A DNA stretch of 49,238 nucleotides from DATEOR01 sp035698665 (GCA_035698665.1 DASSBN010000082.1:1-49238), one strand, 5' to 3'; counted from the first letter of the stretch, positions 1 through 8,024 are shown. Made by a program: numbers and translations. Notes: generated by a model from the letters alone, not told the origin.

Positions 1-731
1 GTGAACGCCTCGTCCGCGCCCGCCATGTGCTCGAGCGGGAATGCGCCTTCGCGCACCTCGCGGCCGGCCGCAGCGGCTTCCTCCATGAGGGTCGACCTCG
101 TCACGCCCGCGAGAATCCCGAGCTCGAGCGCGGGGGTGTAGAGGACGTCGTCGTAGCGCCACCAGACGTTCGTCACCGGGCCCTCGAGGACCACATCACC
201 CGAGCCGAGGAAGACCGCGTCGTCGGCGCCGCGCCGCTTCGCCTCGGCCTCGGCCGCCATGTTCACCGCGTAGCTCGTCGACTTCACGCCTCCGAGGAGC
301 CACGGGGCGGAGGCCCGCAGAGTCGGATCGAGCCCCAGCTGGATCGAAACGAGCCTGATCCCGCGCTCCCGCAGCTCGTCCAGTCCCTCGGGAAGCGTGC
401 TCACCATTGCGACCTGGGTCGGGCCGGCGGCGCCGCTGCGCCCCGGCGTGACGAAGAGCCGCAGCATCGCTTCGGGGGCCGCGGCGGCCTCGAGCGCGAG
501 CCCCGCGAGGCGCGTGAGCTCCTCCGTGTCGATGCGGCCGATCTCGACCCGTGCGGCGGAGCCGGCGAGCCTGGCCAGGTGCTCGTCCAGCTTGAACGGT
601 CGCCCTCCGTAGACGCGTGTCGTCTCGAAGGCGGCGCGACTGCGGAGGAACGCCTCGTCGTCCACGTGGAGGATCGGCTCGTCGGGATCGACGAGACCGC
701 GACCGCCCACCGCGAGGGCGAGCAGGGTCAC
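1..731 (-). CDS. pabC: Aminodeoxychorismate lyase / class IV aminotransferase, 3' part missing
   Basis: This is a PLP-dependent class IV aminotransferase-fold protein. After PabB it would release pyruvate from 4-amino-4-deoxychorismate to give p-aminobenzoate for folate. The N-terminus reads an acidic stretch, then RAAFETTRVYGGRPFKLDEH, the usual class IV opening, and the last codons in the window read EGAFPLEHMAGADEAF-like, the conserved cofactor-loop region. The GTG start overlaps the pabB stop (GTGA, 728-731), so the two are translationally coupled. About 243 codons are present and the stop lies beyond the left edge; the family is about 260-290 residues, so little is missing. A branched-chain aminotransferase paralogue is possible, but coupling to pabB favours PabC. 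Confidence 0.85.
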   Translation of the reverse strand, partial: MTLLALAVGGRGLVDPDEPILHVDDEAFLRSRAAFETTRVYGGRPFKLDEHLARLAGSAARVEIGRIDTEELTRLAGLALEAAAAPEAMLRLFVTPGRSGAAGPTQVAMVSTLPEGLDELRERGIRLVSIQLGLDPTLRASAPWLLGGVKSTSYAVNMAAEAEAKRRGADDAVFLGSGDVVLEGPVTNVWWRYDDVLYTPALELGILAGVTRSTLMEEAAAAGREVREGAFPLEHMAGADEAF

Positions 732-1786
732 GTGGCGGCGGGCTCCTCGACGGGCGCGCCCACCGCAGCGAGGAGCGGCCGCGCCTTCACCCAGGACTCT
801 TCGATCTCCTCGTAGGCGTCCGAGTCCCACACGATCCCGCCGCCGACCCAGAGGTGGATCCGGCCCTCGGCGACGGCAAAGGTGCGGATCGTGAGCGCGA
901 GCTCGAGGTCGCCGTTCGGCCACACACGGCCCAGCGCCCCCATCGAGGCGCCGCGGCCGACGGGCTCGAGCGCGGCGATGTGGTCGATGGCGGAGATCTT
1001 CGGAGCCCCCGTCACGGAGCCTCCGGGGAATGTGGCGTCGAGGAGCACGGCGAGGCCGACCTGGGGCCGCAGGCGACCTTCGACGGTCGTGACGAGGTGC
1101 GCGACGCCGGCGAGCTCGTGCTCCGCCATCAGGTCGGGCCAGCGGATTGAGCCGGGCTCGCAGACGCGGGAGAGGTCGTTCCGTTCGAGGTCGACGATCA
1201 TCACGTGCTCGGCCGCGTCCTTCTCGGACTCCTGCAGGTCCTCCGAGGCGCCGAGCGGCCGCGTGCCCTTGATCGGCTTCGTCCAGACGCGGTCTCCGCG
1301 ACGGGCGAGGAAGAGCTCGGGGGAGGCAGAGACGATCGACCAGCCGTCTCCGGAGAGCGGCCACGGGTGGAGTGGCCGCAGCGGCGCGAGGGCCGCGGCC
1401 AATCCTTCCGGCTCCCCTGCGAAGGGGGCCGAGAGGTGCTGGACGAGATTGACCTGGTACACGTCGCCGCGTTCGATCGCCGCCTTGACCCCCTCGACGG
1501 CTCCCGCGTAGGCGTTCTCGTCCCAGGTTCGGTGCCACTCGCCGATGCGGAAATCGGCCGGGATCAGCGCGGGCTCGACGTCCTGGCGGACCCGGCACGC
1601 GGCAACGGGAAGCGGACACGGCTCGGGCGGATCCGGGAATGCCTCCCGCCGAAGCGCGGCCGAAAGCCCGTAGCCGAGATACAGGTCGGCGACGACGTCC
1701 TCGGCCTCACCGCCGAAGAACCCCGCCGAGCGCAGGTAGTCCTCGATCGCGGCGAACGCGCCTTCCGGAGAATGCAGTTCCAGCAC
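728..1786 (-). CDS. pabB: Aminodeoxychorismate synthase component I
   Basis: PabB makes 4-amino-4-deoxychorismate from chorismate and ammonia, the first committed step to p-aminobenzoate. The 352-residue protein has the chorismate-binding signatures in order: SPELFLARR, the KPIKGTRPLG loop, HVMIVDLERNDLSRV, the FPGGSVTGAPK motif and a C-terminal GGGIVWDSD segment. The Lys in PIKGT is the residue that marks PabB rather than anthranilate synthase. It is shorter than E. coli PabB at the N-terminus. The GTG start lies 6 nt after a TAGCTT -10 element, so the mRNA is probably leaderless. The glutamine amidotransferase partner PabA is not in the window. pabC follows with a 4-bp overlap. Confidence 0.93.
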   Translation of the reverse strand: MLELHSPEGAFAAIEDYLRSAGFFGGEAEDVVADLYLGYGLSAALRREAFPDPPEPCPLPVAACRVRQDVEPALIPADFRIGEWHRTWDENAYAGAVEGVKAAIERGDVYQVNLVQHLSAPFAGEPEGLAAALAPLRPLHPWPLSGDGWSIVSASPELFLARRGDRVWTKPIKGTRPLGASEDLQESEKDAAEHVMIVDLERNDLSRVCEPGSIRWPDLMAEHELAGVAHLVTTVEGRLRPQVGLAVLLDATFPGGSVTGAPKISAIDHIAALEPVGRGASMGALGRVWPNGDLELALTIRTFAVAEGRIHLWVGGGIVWDSDAYEEIEESWVKARPLLAAVGAPVEEPAAT

Positions 1787-1792
1787 GGGAGT

Positions 1793-1798
1793 AAGCTA
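1793..1798 (-). promoter_or_regulatory. -10 element of pabB (TAGCTT)
   Basis: On the minus strand TAGCTT is followed by 6 nt and the pabB GTG. This spacing would place the first transcribed base at or next to the start codon. No Shine-Dalgarno sequence is present. Confidence 0.55.
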
Positions 1799-1807
1799 AC
1801 GCGCGCG

Positions 1808-2347
1808 CTACGGGTGCGGGCAGGCGCCCTTGGGCGGACGGATCGGAAAATCGCCGATCTCGACCCACGCCGCATGGGAGAGCTTGAACGCGGTGAAATG
1901 GATCCGCGCCGCACGAATAGAGGAGAAACCCTCGTTGGGCTTCGGGCAGCGCACCAGACCCGTGACACTTATCGCGCGCTCTTCTCCGGGCGCGAGTTCG
2001 AAGGGAACGAAGGGATGAGTCACGTCGGAGGTGCCTGTTTCGCCCCTCGGCCCGATGAAGATCTTCACCTCCGTGAAGCCTGGGACGTCCGGGTCATCGA
2101 TCGAGGTCACCCTCACCGTGTGCGCGCCCTCGTTTCGCAGGGAGTAGCCGTAGAGGATCCGGTTGCCCAAGTGACCGGTCAGCCCGTAGGAGCCCCTCTC
2201 GAGCGGCTGGTAGTGCGTCCACGAGACCGCGCCCCAGATCGCCGAGCCCGAAAGCACGAGCAGAACCGCGGCGAGGACGAACCAGCGCGTCCTCGGCCGG
2301 TGCCAGCCGCGAACCCCGAGCCACACGCTCTCGTGCGGCGTCTCCAT
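1808..2347 (-). CDS. Hypothetical single-pass membrane protein
   Basis: I do not recognise the family. The product has a short basic N-terminus, one hydrophobic segment at about residues 23-45, and a roughly 130-residue extracytoplasmic part that looks like a beta-rich domain (SLRNEGAHTVRVTSIDD, then APGEERAISVTGLVRC). Spacing of the phrases resembles DUF-type immunoglobulin-like modules found on actinobacterial surface proteins. Upstream in-frame starts exist (ATG at 2359, TTG at 2368). The ATG at 2347 was chosen because a TTGCGA-17-AATGAT promoter ends 7 nt before it. It sits between pabB and the divergent murI and is a single-gene unit. Base composition matches its neighbours. Confidence 0.7.
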   Translation of the reverse strand: METPHESVWLGVRGWHRPRTRWFVLAAVLLVLSGSAIWGAVSWTHYQPLERGSYGLTGHLGNRILYGYSLRNEGAHTVRVTSIDDPDVPGFTEVKIFIGPRGETGTSDVTHPFVPFELAPGEERAISVTGLVRCPKPNEGFSSIRAARIHFTAFKLSHAAWVEIGDFPIRPPKGACPHP

Positions 2348-2354
2348 GCGCCGG

Positions 2355-2383
2355 ATCATTGCCGACAACCGTCAACATCGCAA
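2355..2383 (-). promoter_or_regulatory. Promoter of the hypothetical membrane protein
   Basis: Minus-strand TTGCGA, 17 bp, AATGAT, then 7 nt to ATG 2347. The same -35 word TTGCGA with a 17-bp spacer recurs before the FadR-type regulator at 40774. Confidence 0.45.
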
Positions 2384-2402
2384 TGACGGCGACCCGGCCT
2401 CC

Positions 2403-2408
2403 TAGAAT
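2403..2408 (+). promoter_or_regulatory. -10 element of murI (TAGAAT)
   Basis: TAGAAT followed by 6 nt and the murI GTG, consistent with a leaderless mRNA. Confidence 0.6.
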
Positions 2409-2414
2409 CTTGCC

Positions 2415-3233
2415 GTGGACACGCGGCCCATCGGCATCTTCGACTCCGGCGCCGGGGGCCTCACCGTCCTCCACGAATGCCTCGTCACGCTGCCCCACGA
2501 GGACTTCCTCTACCTCGGGGACGGGGCGCGCTGTCCGTACGGCCCCCGCCCGCGGGACGAGATCCGCCGCTTCGCGCACGAGATCGCGTCCTATCTCGAG
2601 GACGCGGGCGTCAAGCTGATCGTCGCGGCCTGCAACTCGGCCACGGCGGCCGCGCTGCCGCAGCTGCAGGAGAAGCTCCGGGTGCCGGTGATCGGCGTGC
2701 TCGCCCCCGAGGCGCACGCTGCGGTGCAGGCCACGAGGAACCGGCGCATCGGCGTCCTCGCGACCGAGGCGACGGTCGCGAGCGGCCGCTACACCGACGC
2801 GATCCACGCGCTCGACGCCGGCGCCCACATCGTCGAGACGGCCTGCCCGAGACTCGTCCCGCTCATCGAGTCCGCCGCGCCGAACGAGGAGCTCGACGCC
2901 GCCGTCCGCGAGTACGCGCAGACGCTCAAGGCCGCGGACGTGGACACCGTCATCCTCGGCTGCACGCACTACCCGCTGATCAAGCCGGTCTTCGAGCGCG
3001 TCTTCGGCCGCCGGACGACGCTGATCTTCTCCGCCTTCGAGACCGCACGCGAAGTGGCGGAGACACTCGAGCGCAAGCGGATCGAGAACGATCCGGCGCG
3101 CGAAGGCCGCTCGCGCTTCCTCACGACCGGCCCGGTCGACGAGTTCCGCGCGCTCGGCGAGCGCTTCCTGCAGCTTCCACTCGCCGAGGTGGAGCAGGTT
3201 GCGGTCCGCGACCTGGAGCTGGCAGCGGCCTGA
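2415..3233 (+). CDS. murI: Glutamate racemase
   Basis: MurI interconverts L- and D-glutamate without a cofactor, supplying D-Glu to peptidoglycan. The 272-residue product carries the two catalytic cysteines in their family motifs, C73 in VAACNSAT and C183 in LGCTHYP, plus the N-terminal FDSGAGGLTVL loop with D10 and S11. Length is normal. The GTG start is fixed by the -10 element 6 nt upstream. It heads a murI-rph-mgtC-rdgB run; murI, rph and rdgB are commonly clustered in actinobacteria. Its stop overlaps the rph ATG (TGATG). Confidence 0.96.
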   Translation: MDTRPIGIFDSGAGGLTVLHECLVTLPHEDFLYLGDGARCPYGPRPRDEIRRFAHEIASYLEDAGVKLIVAACNSATAAALPQLQEKLRVPVIGVLAPEAHAAVQATRNRRIGVLATEATVASGRYTDAIHALDAGAHIVETACPRLVPLIESAAPNEELDAAVREYAQTLKAADVDTVILGCTHYPLIKPVFERVFGRRTTLIFSAFETAREVAETLERKRIENDPAREGRSRFLTTGPVDEFRALGERFLQLPLAEVEQVAVRDLELAAA

Positions 3234-3925
3234 TGCGAGACGGCCGGCGTCCCGACGAGCTCAGGCCGATCGACGTCGTCCCCGACTTCGTCGAGCAGGC
3301 CGACGGGTCCGTGCTCATCTCGTTCGGGAAGACGCGTGTCCTCTGCACCGCGTCGATCGAGGACGGAGTGCCGCGCTGGCTCGTCGGCAGCGGCCGGGGG
3401 TGGATGACTGCCGAGTACGGGATGCTGCCCGCCTCGACGGGCGAGCGGACGGCGCGCGAGGCCCGCTCCGGCCGGCAAGGCGGGCGCACGGTGGAGATCC
3501 AGCGGCTCGTCGGTCGCTCGCTCCGGGCCGCCTACGACCTCGACAAGCTCGGCGAGCACACGATCTGGCTCGACTGCGACGTCATCCAGGCGGACGGGGG
3601 CACGAGGACCGCGGCGATCAGCGGCGCCTGGATCGCGCTCGCCCGCGCGGCGAGGCGCAAGGGCCTTCCCGCGCCGATGGAGCGCGTCGGCGCCATCTCG
3701 GTGGGCATCGTCGGCGGCGAGCCGCTCCTCGACCTCGACTACGGAGAGGACTCGACCGCGGACGTCGACATGAACGTCGTCATGCGCGGCGACGGGCGGC
3801 TGATCGAGGTGCAGGCGACCGCCGAACGGAACGCCTATACGCGCGAAGAGCTCGATCGCCTCATCGACCTCGCCTCGGCGGGCATCGAGCAGATCTTCGA
3901 CATCCAGGCGAGGGCCGCGGCGTGA
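3233..3925 (+). CDS. rph: Ribonuclease PH
   Basis: RNase PH trims the 3' ends of tRNA precursors by phosphorolysis. The 230-residue protein shows the family landmarks: RPDELRPI at the start, SVLISFGKTRVLCTASIE, the WMTAEYGMLPAST phosphate-site segment, RSGRQGGRT, and LDCDVIQADGGTRTAAI. Length is close to the usual 240. ATG overlaps the murI stop by one base and the last codons overlap the next GTG, so translation is coupled through the operon. Confidence 0.96.
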   Translation: MRDGRRPDELRPIDVVPDFVEQADGSVLISFGKTRVLCTASIEDGVPRWLVGSGRGWMTAEYGMLPASTGERTAREARSGRQGGRTVEIQRLVGRSLRAAYDLDKLGEHTIWLDCDVIQADGGTRTAAISGAWIALARAARRKGLPAPMERVGAISVGIVGGEPLLDLDYGEDSTADVDMNVVMRGDGRLIEVQATAERNAYTREELDRLIDLASAGIEQIFDIQARAAA

Positions 3926-4608
3926 TCCCCGATATCTCGATCGGCGAGGTCGCCCTCCGGCTGGTCATCGCGGCAGCGCTCAGCGGTCTCGTCGGGCTCG
4001 AGCGCGAGTGGCGCGAGCGAGCGGCGGGCCTCCGCACGCACATGCTCGTGGGAGTCGGATCAGCGCTCTTCACGCTCATCTCGGCATACGGCTTCAACGA
4101 CTTTCTCGTCGGCGGCTCGAACGTCGTGCGGGCCGACCCCTCGCGCATCGCGGCGCAGATCGTCACGGGCATCGGCTTCCTCGGCGCGGGCGCGATCATG
4201 CGCCAGGGGCTCAACATCCGCGGCTTGACGACCGCTGCCGGCCTCTGGGTGGTCGCGGCAATCGGAATGGCGGTCGGCGCCGGGTACTACTCCGGTGCGC
4301 TGATCGGAACCGGCGTCGTCCTCTTCGGCCTCGGGCCGCTGCGCTGGGCCGAGGGCTACATCGTGGCGCGACGCCGCGCGGCCGGCCGCCTCGAGGTCGA
4401 CCTGCGGCCGGATCAGCCGCTCGCCCCCGTCCTGGCGATGCTCGAGACGCGGCGTGCGAAGGTGGAGAGGATCCAGCTCGAGGAGGCCGGGGAAGAGGGA
4501 CGCGAGCTTCGGCTCGAGGTCGTCCTACCGCCCTCCGTGTCCGGGCGCGAGGTGGTCGAGCACCTGTCTCAGCTGGACGAAGTACTGGCTGTCCGTTGGG
4601 ACGAGTAA
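3922..4608 (+). CDS. MgtC/SapB-family membrane protein
   Basis: The 228-residue protein has four or five hydrophobic segments in its first 145 residues with the MgtC family signature GLEREWRERAAGLRTHMLV followed by GIGFLGAGAIM and LNIRGLTTAAGLWV. The remaining 80 residues form a soluble ACT-like tail. Relatives act in Mg2+ homeostasis or F-ATPase modulation in some pathogens, but most are of unknown role. GTG overlaps the rph stop (GTGA), and the C-terminus overlaps rdgB by 13 bp. Placement inside a murI-rph-rdgB operon gives no clear functional hint. Confidence 0.9.
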   Translation: MIPDISIGEVALRLVIAAALSGLVGLEREWRERAAGLRTHMLVGVGSALFTLISAYGFNDFLVGGSNVVRADPSRIAAQIVTGIGFLGAGAIMRQGLNIRGLTTAAGLWVVAAIGMAVGAGYYSGALIGTGVVLFGLGPLRWAEGYIVARRRAAGRLEVDLRPDQPLAPVLAMLETRRAKVERIQLEEAGEEGRELRLEVVLPPSVSGREVVEHLSQLDEVLAVRWDE

Positions 4609-5192
4609 CCGCGGTCTTCGCGTCGCGGAACGAAGGCAAGCTCCGCGAGCTTCGCGCTCTCCTCCCCGACTGGGAGATCGAGCCGCTCGGCGACGTCGAG
4701 ATGCCTGAGGAAACGGGCGCGACCTTCTATGAGAACGCGATTGCCAAGGCGCGGTTCGCGCAAAGCGTCGAGCCCGGGCGCTGGGCGATCGGCGAGGACT
4801 CCGGCCTCGAGGTCGACTGGCTCGGCGGTGTGCCGGGGATCCGCTCGGCCCGCTACGCGGGCGAGGATGCGACCGACGAGGAGAACGTCGCCAAGCTCCT
4901 CGATGCGCTCGTGGGCGCGGAAGGCACTGACCGTGGAGCGCACTACGTGTCGGAGCTCGTCGTCCTCTCTCCGGACGGCACGGAGGCTCGCGGCACCGGC
5001 ACGCTCGAGGGCTCCATCGCCACGGAGCCGAGAGGTTCAGGAGGCTTCGGCTACGACCCGGTGTTCGTCCCGACCGGGGAGACGCGAACCGTCGCCGAGC
5101 TCGGGGACGAATGGAAGCGCGAGCACAGCCACCGTGCCGAGGCGACCCGGGCTCTGCCCGCGGGGGTAGGCGAGGCGCCCGGGGCGATGTAG
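4596..5192 (+). CDS. rdgB: XTP/dITP pyrophosphatase (Ham1/RdgB)
   Basis: RdgB hydrolyses non-canonical purine triphosphates such as dITP and XTP, keeping them out of DNA. The family signatures are present: FASRNEGKLRELR at the N-terminus, the acidic EDSGLEVDWLGGVPGI site with SARYAG, GGFGYDPVF, and SHRAEATRAL near the end. No ATG or GTG fits; the TTG at 4596 gives 198 residues, the family length, and starts just ahead of the VFASRN strand. The TAG stop codon doubles as the first half of the -10 element of the next gene. Confidence 0.93.
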   Translation: MGRVTAVFASRNEGKLRELRALLPDWEIEPLGDVEMPEETGATFYENAIAKARFAQSVEPGRWAIGEDSGLEVDWLGGVPGIRSARYAGEDATDEENVAKLLDALVGAEGTDRGAHYVSELVVLSPDGTEARGTGTLEGSIATEPRGSGGFGYDPVFVPTGETRTVAELGDEWKREHSHRAEATRALPAGVGEAPGAM

Positions 5193-5195
5193 ATT
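5190..5195 (+). promoter_or_regulatory. -10 element TAGATT overlapping the rdgB stop codon
   Basis: TAGATT is followed by 6 nt and the GTG of the cyclic-nucleotide-binding gene. Its first three bases are the rdgB TAG. Confidence 0.55.
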
Positions 5196-5201
5196 CCGCG
5201 C

Positions 5202-5621
5202 GTGCTCTTCCCGCACGACACGAAAGTCGACGCGCTCGCGAAGGCTCCGCTCTTCGCCGAGCTCTCGAAGCAGGAGCTCGGCGAGCTCGCGAAGGCGACC
5301 GAGGACCTCGAGGTCGAGGAGGGCAAGGTCCTCACGCGCGAGGGCGATCTCGGACGCGAGTTCTTCGTCATCGTCGAGGGCGACGTCTCCGTCACGCAGG
5401 ACGGGAACGAGATCAGGCGTCTCGGGCCGGGGGACTTCTTCGGAGAGATCGCCTTGATCTACGAGAACGCGCGCCGCACCGCGACCGTCACCGCCGCTTC
5501 GCACCTCCGCTTCTTCGTCCTCACGCGCCAATCGTTTCGCAGCCTCCTCGAGCATCAGCCCGAGATCGAAGGCAAGGTCATGGCCGTTCTCGAGGAGCGC
5601 CTGGGCTCCGACTCGGCGTGA
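5202..5621 (+). CDS. Cyclic-nucleotide-binding domain protein
   Basis: This is a stand-alone 139-residue CNB (Crp-like) sensor domain. The phosphate-binding cassette is intact: FFGEIALIYENARRTATV, with the Glu that binds the ribose and the Arg that binds the phosphate. There is no DNA-binding helix-turn-helix or fused output domain, so it is likely a regulatory module acting on a partner protein. Cyclic AMP or GMP as ligand is expected from the family but unproven. The 3' end overlaps the convergent YihY-family gene by 44 bp. Confidence 0.88.
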   Translation: MLFPHDTKVDALAKAPLFAELSKQELGELAKATEDLEVEEGKVLTREGDLGREFFVIVEGDVSVTQDGNEIRRLGPGDFFGEIALIYENARRTATVTAASHLRFFVLTRQSFRSLLEHQPEIEGKVMAVLEERLGSDSA

Positions 5622-6432
5622 TCCAGGCCGACCCGGCCGTCTCGACCTCCTCCGTCGCAGCGCGCCCGTAGCGGAACCACCAGTTGACCTCGGCCCCGAG
5701 CACGAGCACGTTCGCCATCAGGTAGAGCCAGAAGAGCAAAAGGACGAGGCCGCCGAAGGCCTGCAGCGTGACGAGGTCGCCGCTCGTCAGGCGCACGAAC
5801 AGCGGGAGCACCTGGAAGCTCGCCTGCAGGAGAACGGTCGCGAAGAGGGCGCCTGGGAAGGTCTCCTTCCACGTGAGCGCCGCGTTCGTGAGCAGGTTGT
5901 AGAGGGTCCAGACGAGCCCGAAGATGAGCGCGGTCGAGACGGCGAGCGCGTACACGTAGGAAAGGAAGCCGCCGGCGACGCCCGCGTTGTGGACGAGATC
6001 GACTCCGAGCGAGCCGACGATCAGCGCTACGAAAAGGACGGCCAGGGACCCCGCGACGAGAACGAGGACGAGGAGCTTCTGGCGGATGAAGGATCGGTTC
6101 GGAAGGCCGTAGACGATGTTGAAGGCCGATTCGAGGACGCTGAAGAAGCCGAGCGCGCCCCAGAGCAGGGCGATGCCGCCGATGATCCCGATCGAGGTCG
6201 CCTGGTCCTGAATCGAGCGGACGACGCTGAGGAGCCGGTCGACCGAGCTCGCCGGGAACGCGCGCCGCAACTCCTCGACGAGATAGCTCGACTCGGTCTG
6301 CTGGCCGGCGAGCGCGGTCAGCGAGAGCGCGAGGAAGAGGAGGGGCACGAACGAGAGGAGCGCGAAGTAGGCGATCATCGCCGCGAGATGCGTTCCACGG
6401 TCTGCGAGGAACTTGGAGACGATGCGATGCAC
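5578..6432 (-). CDS. YihY/BrkB-family inner membrane protein
   Basis: The 284-residue protein has about six long hydrophobic segments and the family patterns GTHLAAMIAYFALLSFVPLL, a conserved TWKETFPGALFATVLLQ region and LMANVLVLGAEVNW near the end. Members were once called ribonuclease BN or serum-resistance BrkB; their real function is unknown. A longer in-frame start exists at 6519 but would run into the divergent roadblock gene. GTG 6432 is preferred because a TACACT -10 element lies 9 nt upstream and hydrophobicity starts shortly after. Confidence 0.87.
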   Translation of the reverse strand: MHRIVSKFLADRGTHLAAMIAYFALLSFVPLLFLALSLTALAGQQTESSYLVEELRRAFPASSVDRLLSVVRSIQDQATSIGIIGGIALLWGALGFFSVLESAFNIVYGLPNRSFIRQKLLVLVLVAGSLAVLFVALIVGSLGVDLVHNAGVAGGFLSYVYALAVSTALIFGLVWTLYNLLTNAALTWKETFPGALFATVLLQASFQVLPLFVRLTSGDLVTLQAFGGLVLLLFWLYLMANVLVLGAEVNWWFRYGRAATEEVETAGSAWITPSRSPGAPRERP

Positions 6433-6441
6433 GCCCGCCGG

Positions 6442-6478
6442 AGTGTAGGGCTCGGTCCTGTCAGGCCTGTGGTAGCTT
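6442..6478. promoter_or_regulatory. Divergent -10 elements for the YihY-family and roadblock genes
   Basis: Minus strand TACACT (6442-6447) is 9 nt from GTG 6432. Plus strand TAGCTT (6473-6478) is 9 nt from ATG 6488. Both leave leaders of only two or three bases. Confidence 0.5.
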
Positions 6479-6487
6479 CCTCCCGCA

Positions 6488-6928
6488 ATGGACGCCGGGC
6501 AGGCTCTCGCCGACCTCACCGAGATCTCCGCGCAGATCGAAGCGGCCGTTCTCGCTGATCACGATGGCTCGGTCGTCGCCTCGACGCTCGCCGACGACGT
6601 GGCTGCAAAGTCGTTCGCCGAAGCCGCCGCCGAGCTCCTCGCCGGAGCAGATGGGGTGCGCACGGAGCCGGGCTCGGAGCCGCTCGTGCAGGTCGAGGGC
6701 GCGGCTCTCGACGGGTCGGTCTTCGTGGCCAAGGACGATCGCCATCTCGTCGCTGCGGTGACGAAGCCGCGGCCGACCGTGGGCCTCGTCTTCTACGACC
6801 TGAAGACGTGCCTGCGCATGCTCGAGCGCGAGGAAGAGGCCAAGGCCGGGAAAGCGGCGACCAAGACGGCGACGCGCCGCCGCACGACGAAGAAGAAGAC
6901 CGAAGAGGCCGAGAGTGAAGGCTCGTAG
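6488..6928 (+). CDS. Roadblock/LC7-domain protein with basic tail
   Basis: Residues 1-110 form a roadblock/LC7 fold of the MglB type: an N-terminal helix (LADLTEISAQIEAAVLADHDG), the strand pair, and a closing helix GLVFYDLKTCLRML. Such proteins regulate small GTPases in Myxococcus, Thermus and Streptomyces. After residue 113 the chain turns into a Lys/Arg/Thr/Ala-rich tail (TATRRRTTKKKTEE) of about 30 residues, presumably disordered and able to contact nucleic acid or acidic surfaces. No GTPase gene lies next to it; the next gene is a small membrane protein starting 14 bp inside this one. Confidence 0.8.
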   Translation: MDAGQALADLTEISAQIEAAVLADHDGSVVASTLADDVAAKSFAEAAAELLAGADGVRTEPGSEPLVQVEGAALDGSVFVAKDDRHLVAAVTKPRPTVGLVFYDLKTCLRMLEREEEAKAGKAATKTATRRRTTKKKTEEAESEGS

Positions 6929-7124
6929 CGCGGTCGGGCTCCTCGCCGCGGGCGCGGCGCTCGCAGGCGCGATCGTCTTCGTGCGGACGAAGTCCGCGGT
7001 CGAGCGCGAGCACGTCGACGTCTACTTCGCCGATGGCTCGATGCTCTCCCTCGAAGCCGGGTCCGCCGACGGCGACCGGCTGCTCCCACTCGCCCGCCGC
7101 GCGCTCGCGGCGGCGCGGGGATGA
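6915..7124 (+). CDS. Small membrane-anchored protein, unknown
   Basis: A 69-residue product with an N-terminal membrane anchor (LLAAGAALAGAIVFV, residues 9-23) and a short soluble part containing VDVYFADGSMLSLE. I do not recognise a family. The GTG start lies inside the end of the roadblock gene and its TGA overlaps the pyrE ATG (ATGA), so it is embedded in a coupled roadblock-small protein-pyrE unit. This context and normal codon use support it being real. Confidence 0.65.
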   Translation: MKARSAVGLLAAGAALAGAIVFVRTKSAVEREHVDVYFADGSMLSLEAGSADGDRLLPLARRALAAARG

Positions 7125-7651
7125 CGGACGCAGAGCTCGCAGGCCTTCTCCGCGAGCACGCGCTTCTCGAGGGGGACTTCGTGCTCCGCTCGGGACGGCG
7201 CTCGAGCTACTACCTGGACAAGTACCGCTTCGAGACGCGGCCGGACCTCCTGAAGGAGCTCGGCCTGCGGATCGCCGAGGCAGTGGGCTCGTCGGCCCCC
7301 GACGCGCGGCGCCTCGCCGGCCCGGAGCTCGGCGCCGTCGCCCTCGCGGCGTCCGCCTCGCTCGCGGGCAGCCTGCCGTTCCTCATCGTCCGCAAGGAGG
7401 CCAAGGGCTACGGCACCGAACGGCGCATCGAGGGCGAATTCGAGGCGGGCGAAGAAGTGTGTCTCGTCGAGGACGTCGTCACGAGCGGGGGCGCTGCCGA
7501 ACAGGCGGTCGAGGCCCTCCGAGAGGCAGGGCTCGTGTGCCGGACCGCGGTCTGCGTGGTCGATCGGGAGGAGGGAGGCGCGGACGCTCTCGCCCGGAAG
7601 GCGGTCCGCCTCGTGCCCATTTTCCGCGTTTCCGACATCCTGCCGGGCTGA
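7121..7651 (+). CDS. pyrE: Orotate phosphoribosyltransferase
   Basis: PyrE joins orotate to PRPP, giving OMP in pyrimidine synthesis; PyrF, the next step, is 2.4 kb downstream. The PRPP-binding signature is VCLVEDVVTSGGAAEQAVEA, and the N-terminal GDFVLRSGRRSSYYLDKY segment contacts orotate. RKEAKGYGTERRIEG is the flexible catalytic loop. The 176-residue length is typical of the short PyrE type found in actinobacteria and archaea. The ATG is set by a 4-bp overlap with the preceding small gene. Confidence 0.95.
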   Translation: MTDAELAGLLREHALLEGDFVLRSGRRSSYYLDKYRFETRPDLLKELGLRIAEAVGSSAPDARRLAGPELGAVALAASASLAGSLPFLIVRKEAKGYGTERRIEGEFEAGEEVCLVEDVVTSGGAAEQAVEALREAGLVCRTAVCVVDREEGGADALARKAVRLVPIFRVSDILPG

Positions 7652-7673
7652 AAACACCCGCAAACCCGCATGG

Positions 7674-7703
7674 TTGCGTGCTATCAGGCGTTGCTGTTAG
7701 GGT
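7674..7703 (+). promoter_or_regulatory. Promoter of the HU gene
   Basis: TTGCGT, 18 bp, TAGGGT. Transcription would begin near 7710, leaving a leader of about 40 nt with a strong Shine-Dalgarno (GGAAGGAG, just before 7741). This is one of the few leadered genes in the window. Confidence 0.55.
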
Positions 7704-7748
7704 CCTCGCGGTTCCAAGGCAATGATCGTTGACGGAAGGAGTAGGGCA

Positions 7749-8024
7749 GTGACAAAGGCCGAGTTCACCGACAGGGTCGCAGCGAAGAGCGGGCTCTCGA
7801 AGCGGGATGCGACGAAGGCGGTCGATGCATTCCTCGACTCGATCACCGATGCGCTCAGGAGCGGCGAGCAGGTGTCGTTCACGGGCTTCGGCAAGTTCTC
7901 GCCGCAGCATCGCAAGGAGCGGCAGGGCGTGAACCCGCGCACCGGCCAGAAGGTGACGATCCCTGCGGCACGCGTGCCCAAGTTTTCGGCGGGCAGCCAG
8001 CTGAAGCAAGCGCTCAAGCAGTAG
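7749..8024 (+). CDS. hup: HU-family nucleoid protein
   Basis: A 91-residue HU/IHF-family histone-like protein. It begins MTKAEFTDRVAAKSGLSKRD, contains the core VSFTGFGKFSPQHRKERQG followed by the beta-arm NPRTGQKVTIPA, and ends with a short basic helix. It lacks the long Lys-rich tail of mycobacterial HupB. An in-frame ATG exists at 7722, but a GGAAGGAG ribosome-binding site 8 nt before the GTG at 7749 and the family alignment fix the shorter start. It has its own promoter and terminator and is likely highly expressed. Confidence 0.96.
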   Translation: MTKAEFTDRVAAKSGLSKRDATKAVDAFLDSITDALRSGEQVSFTGFGKFSPQHRKERQGVNPRTGQKVTIPAARVPKFSAGSQLKQALKQ

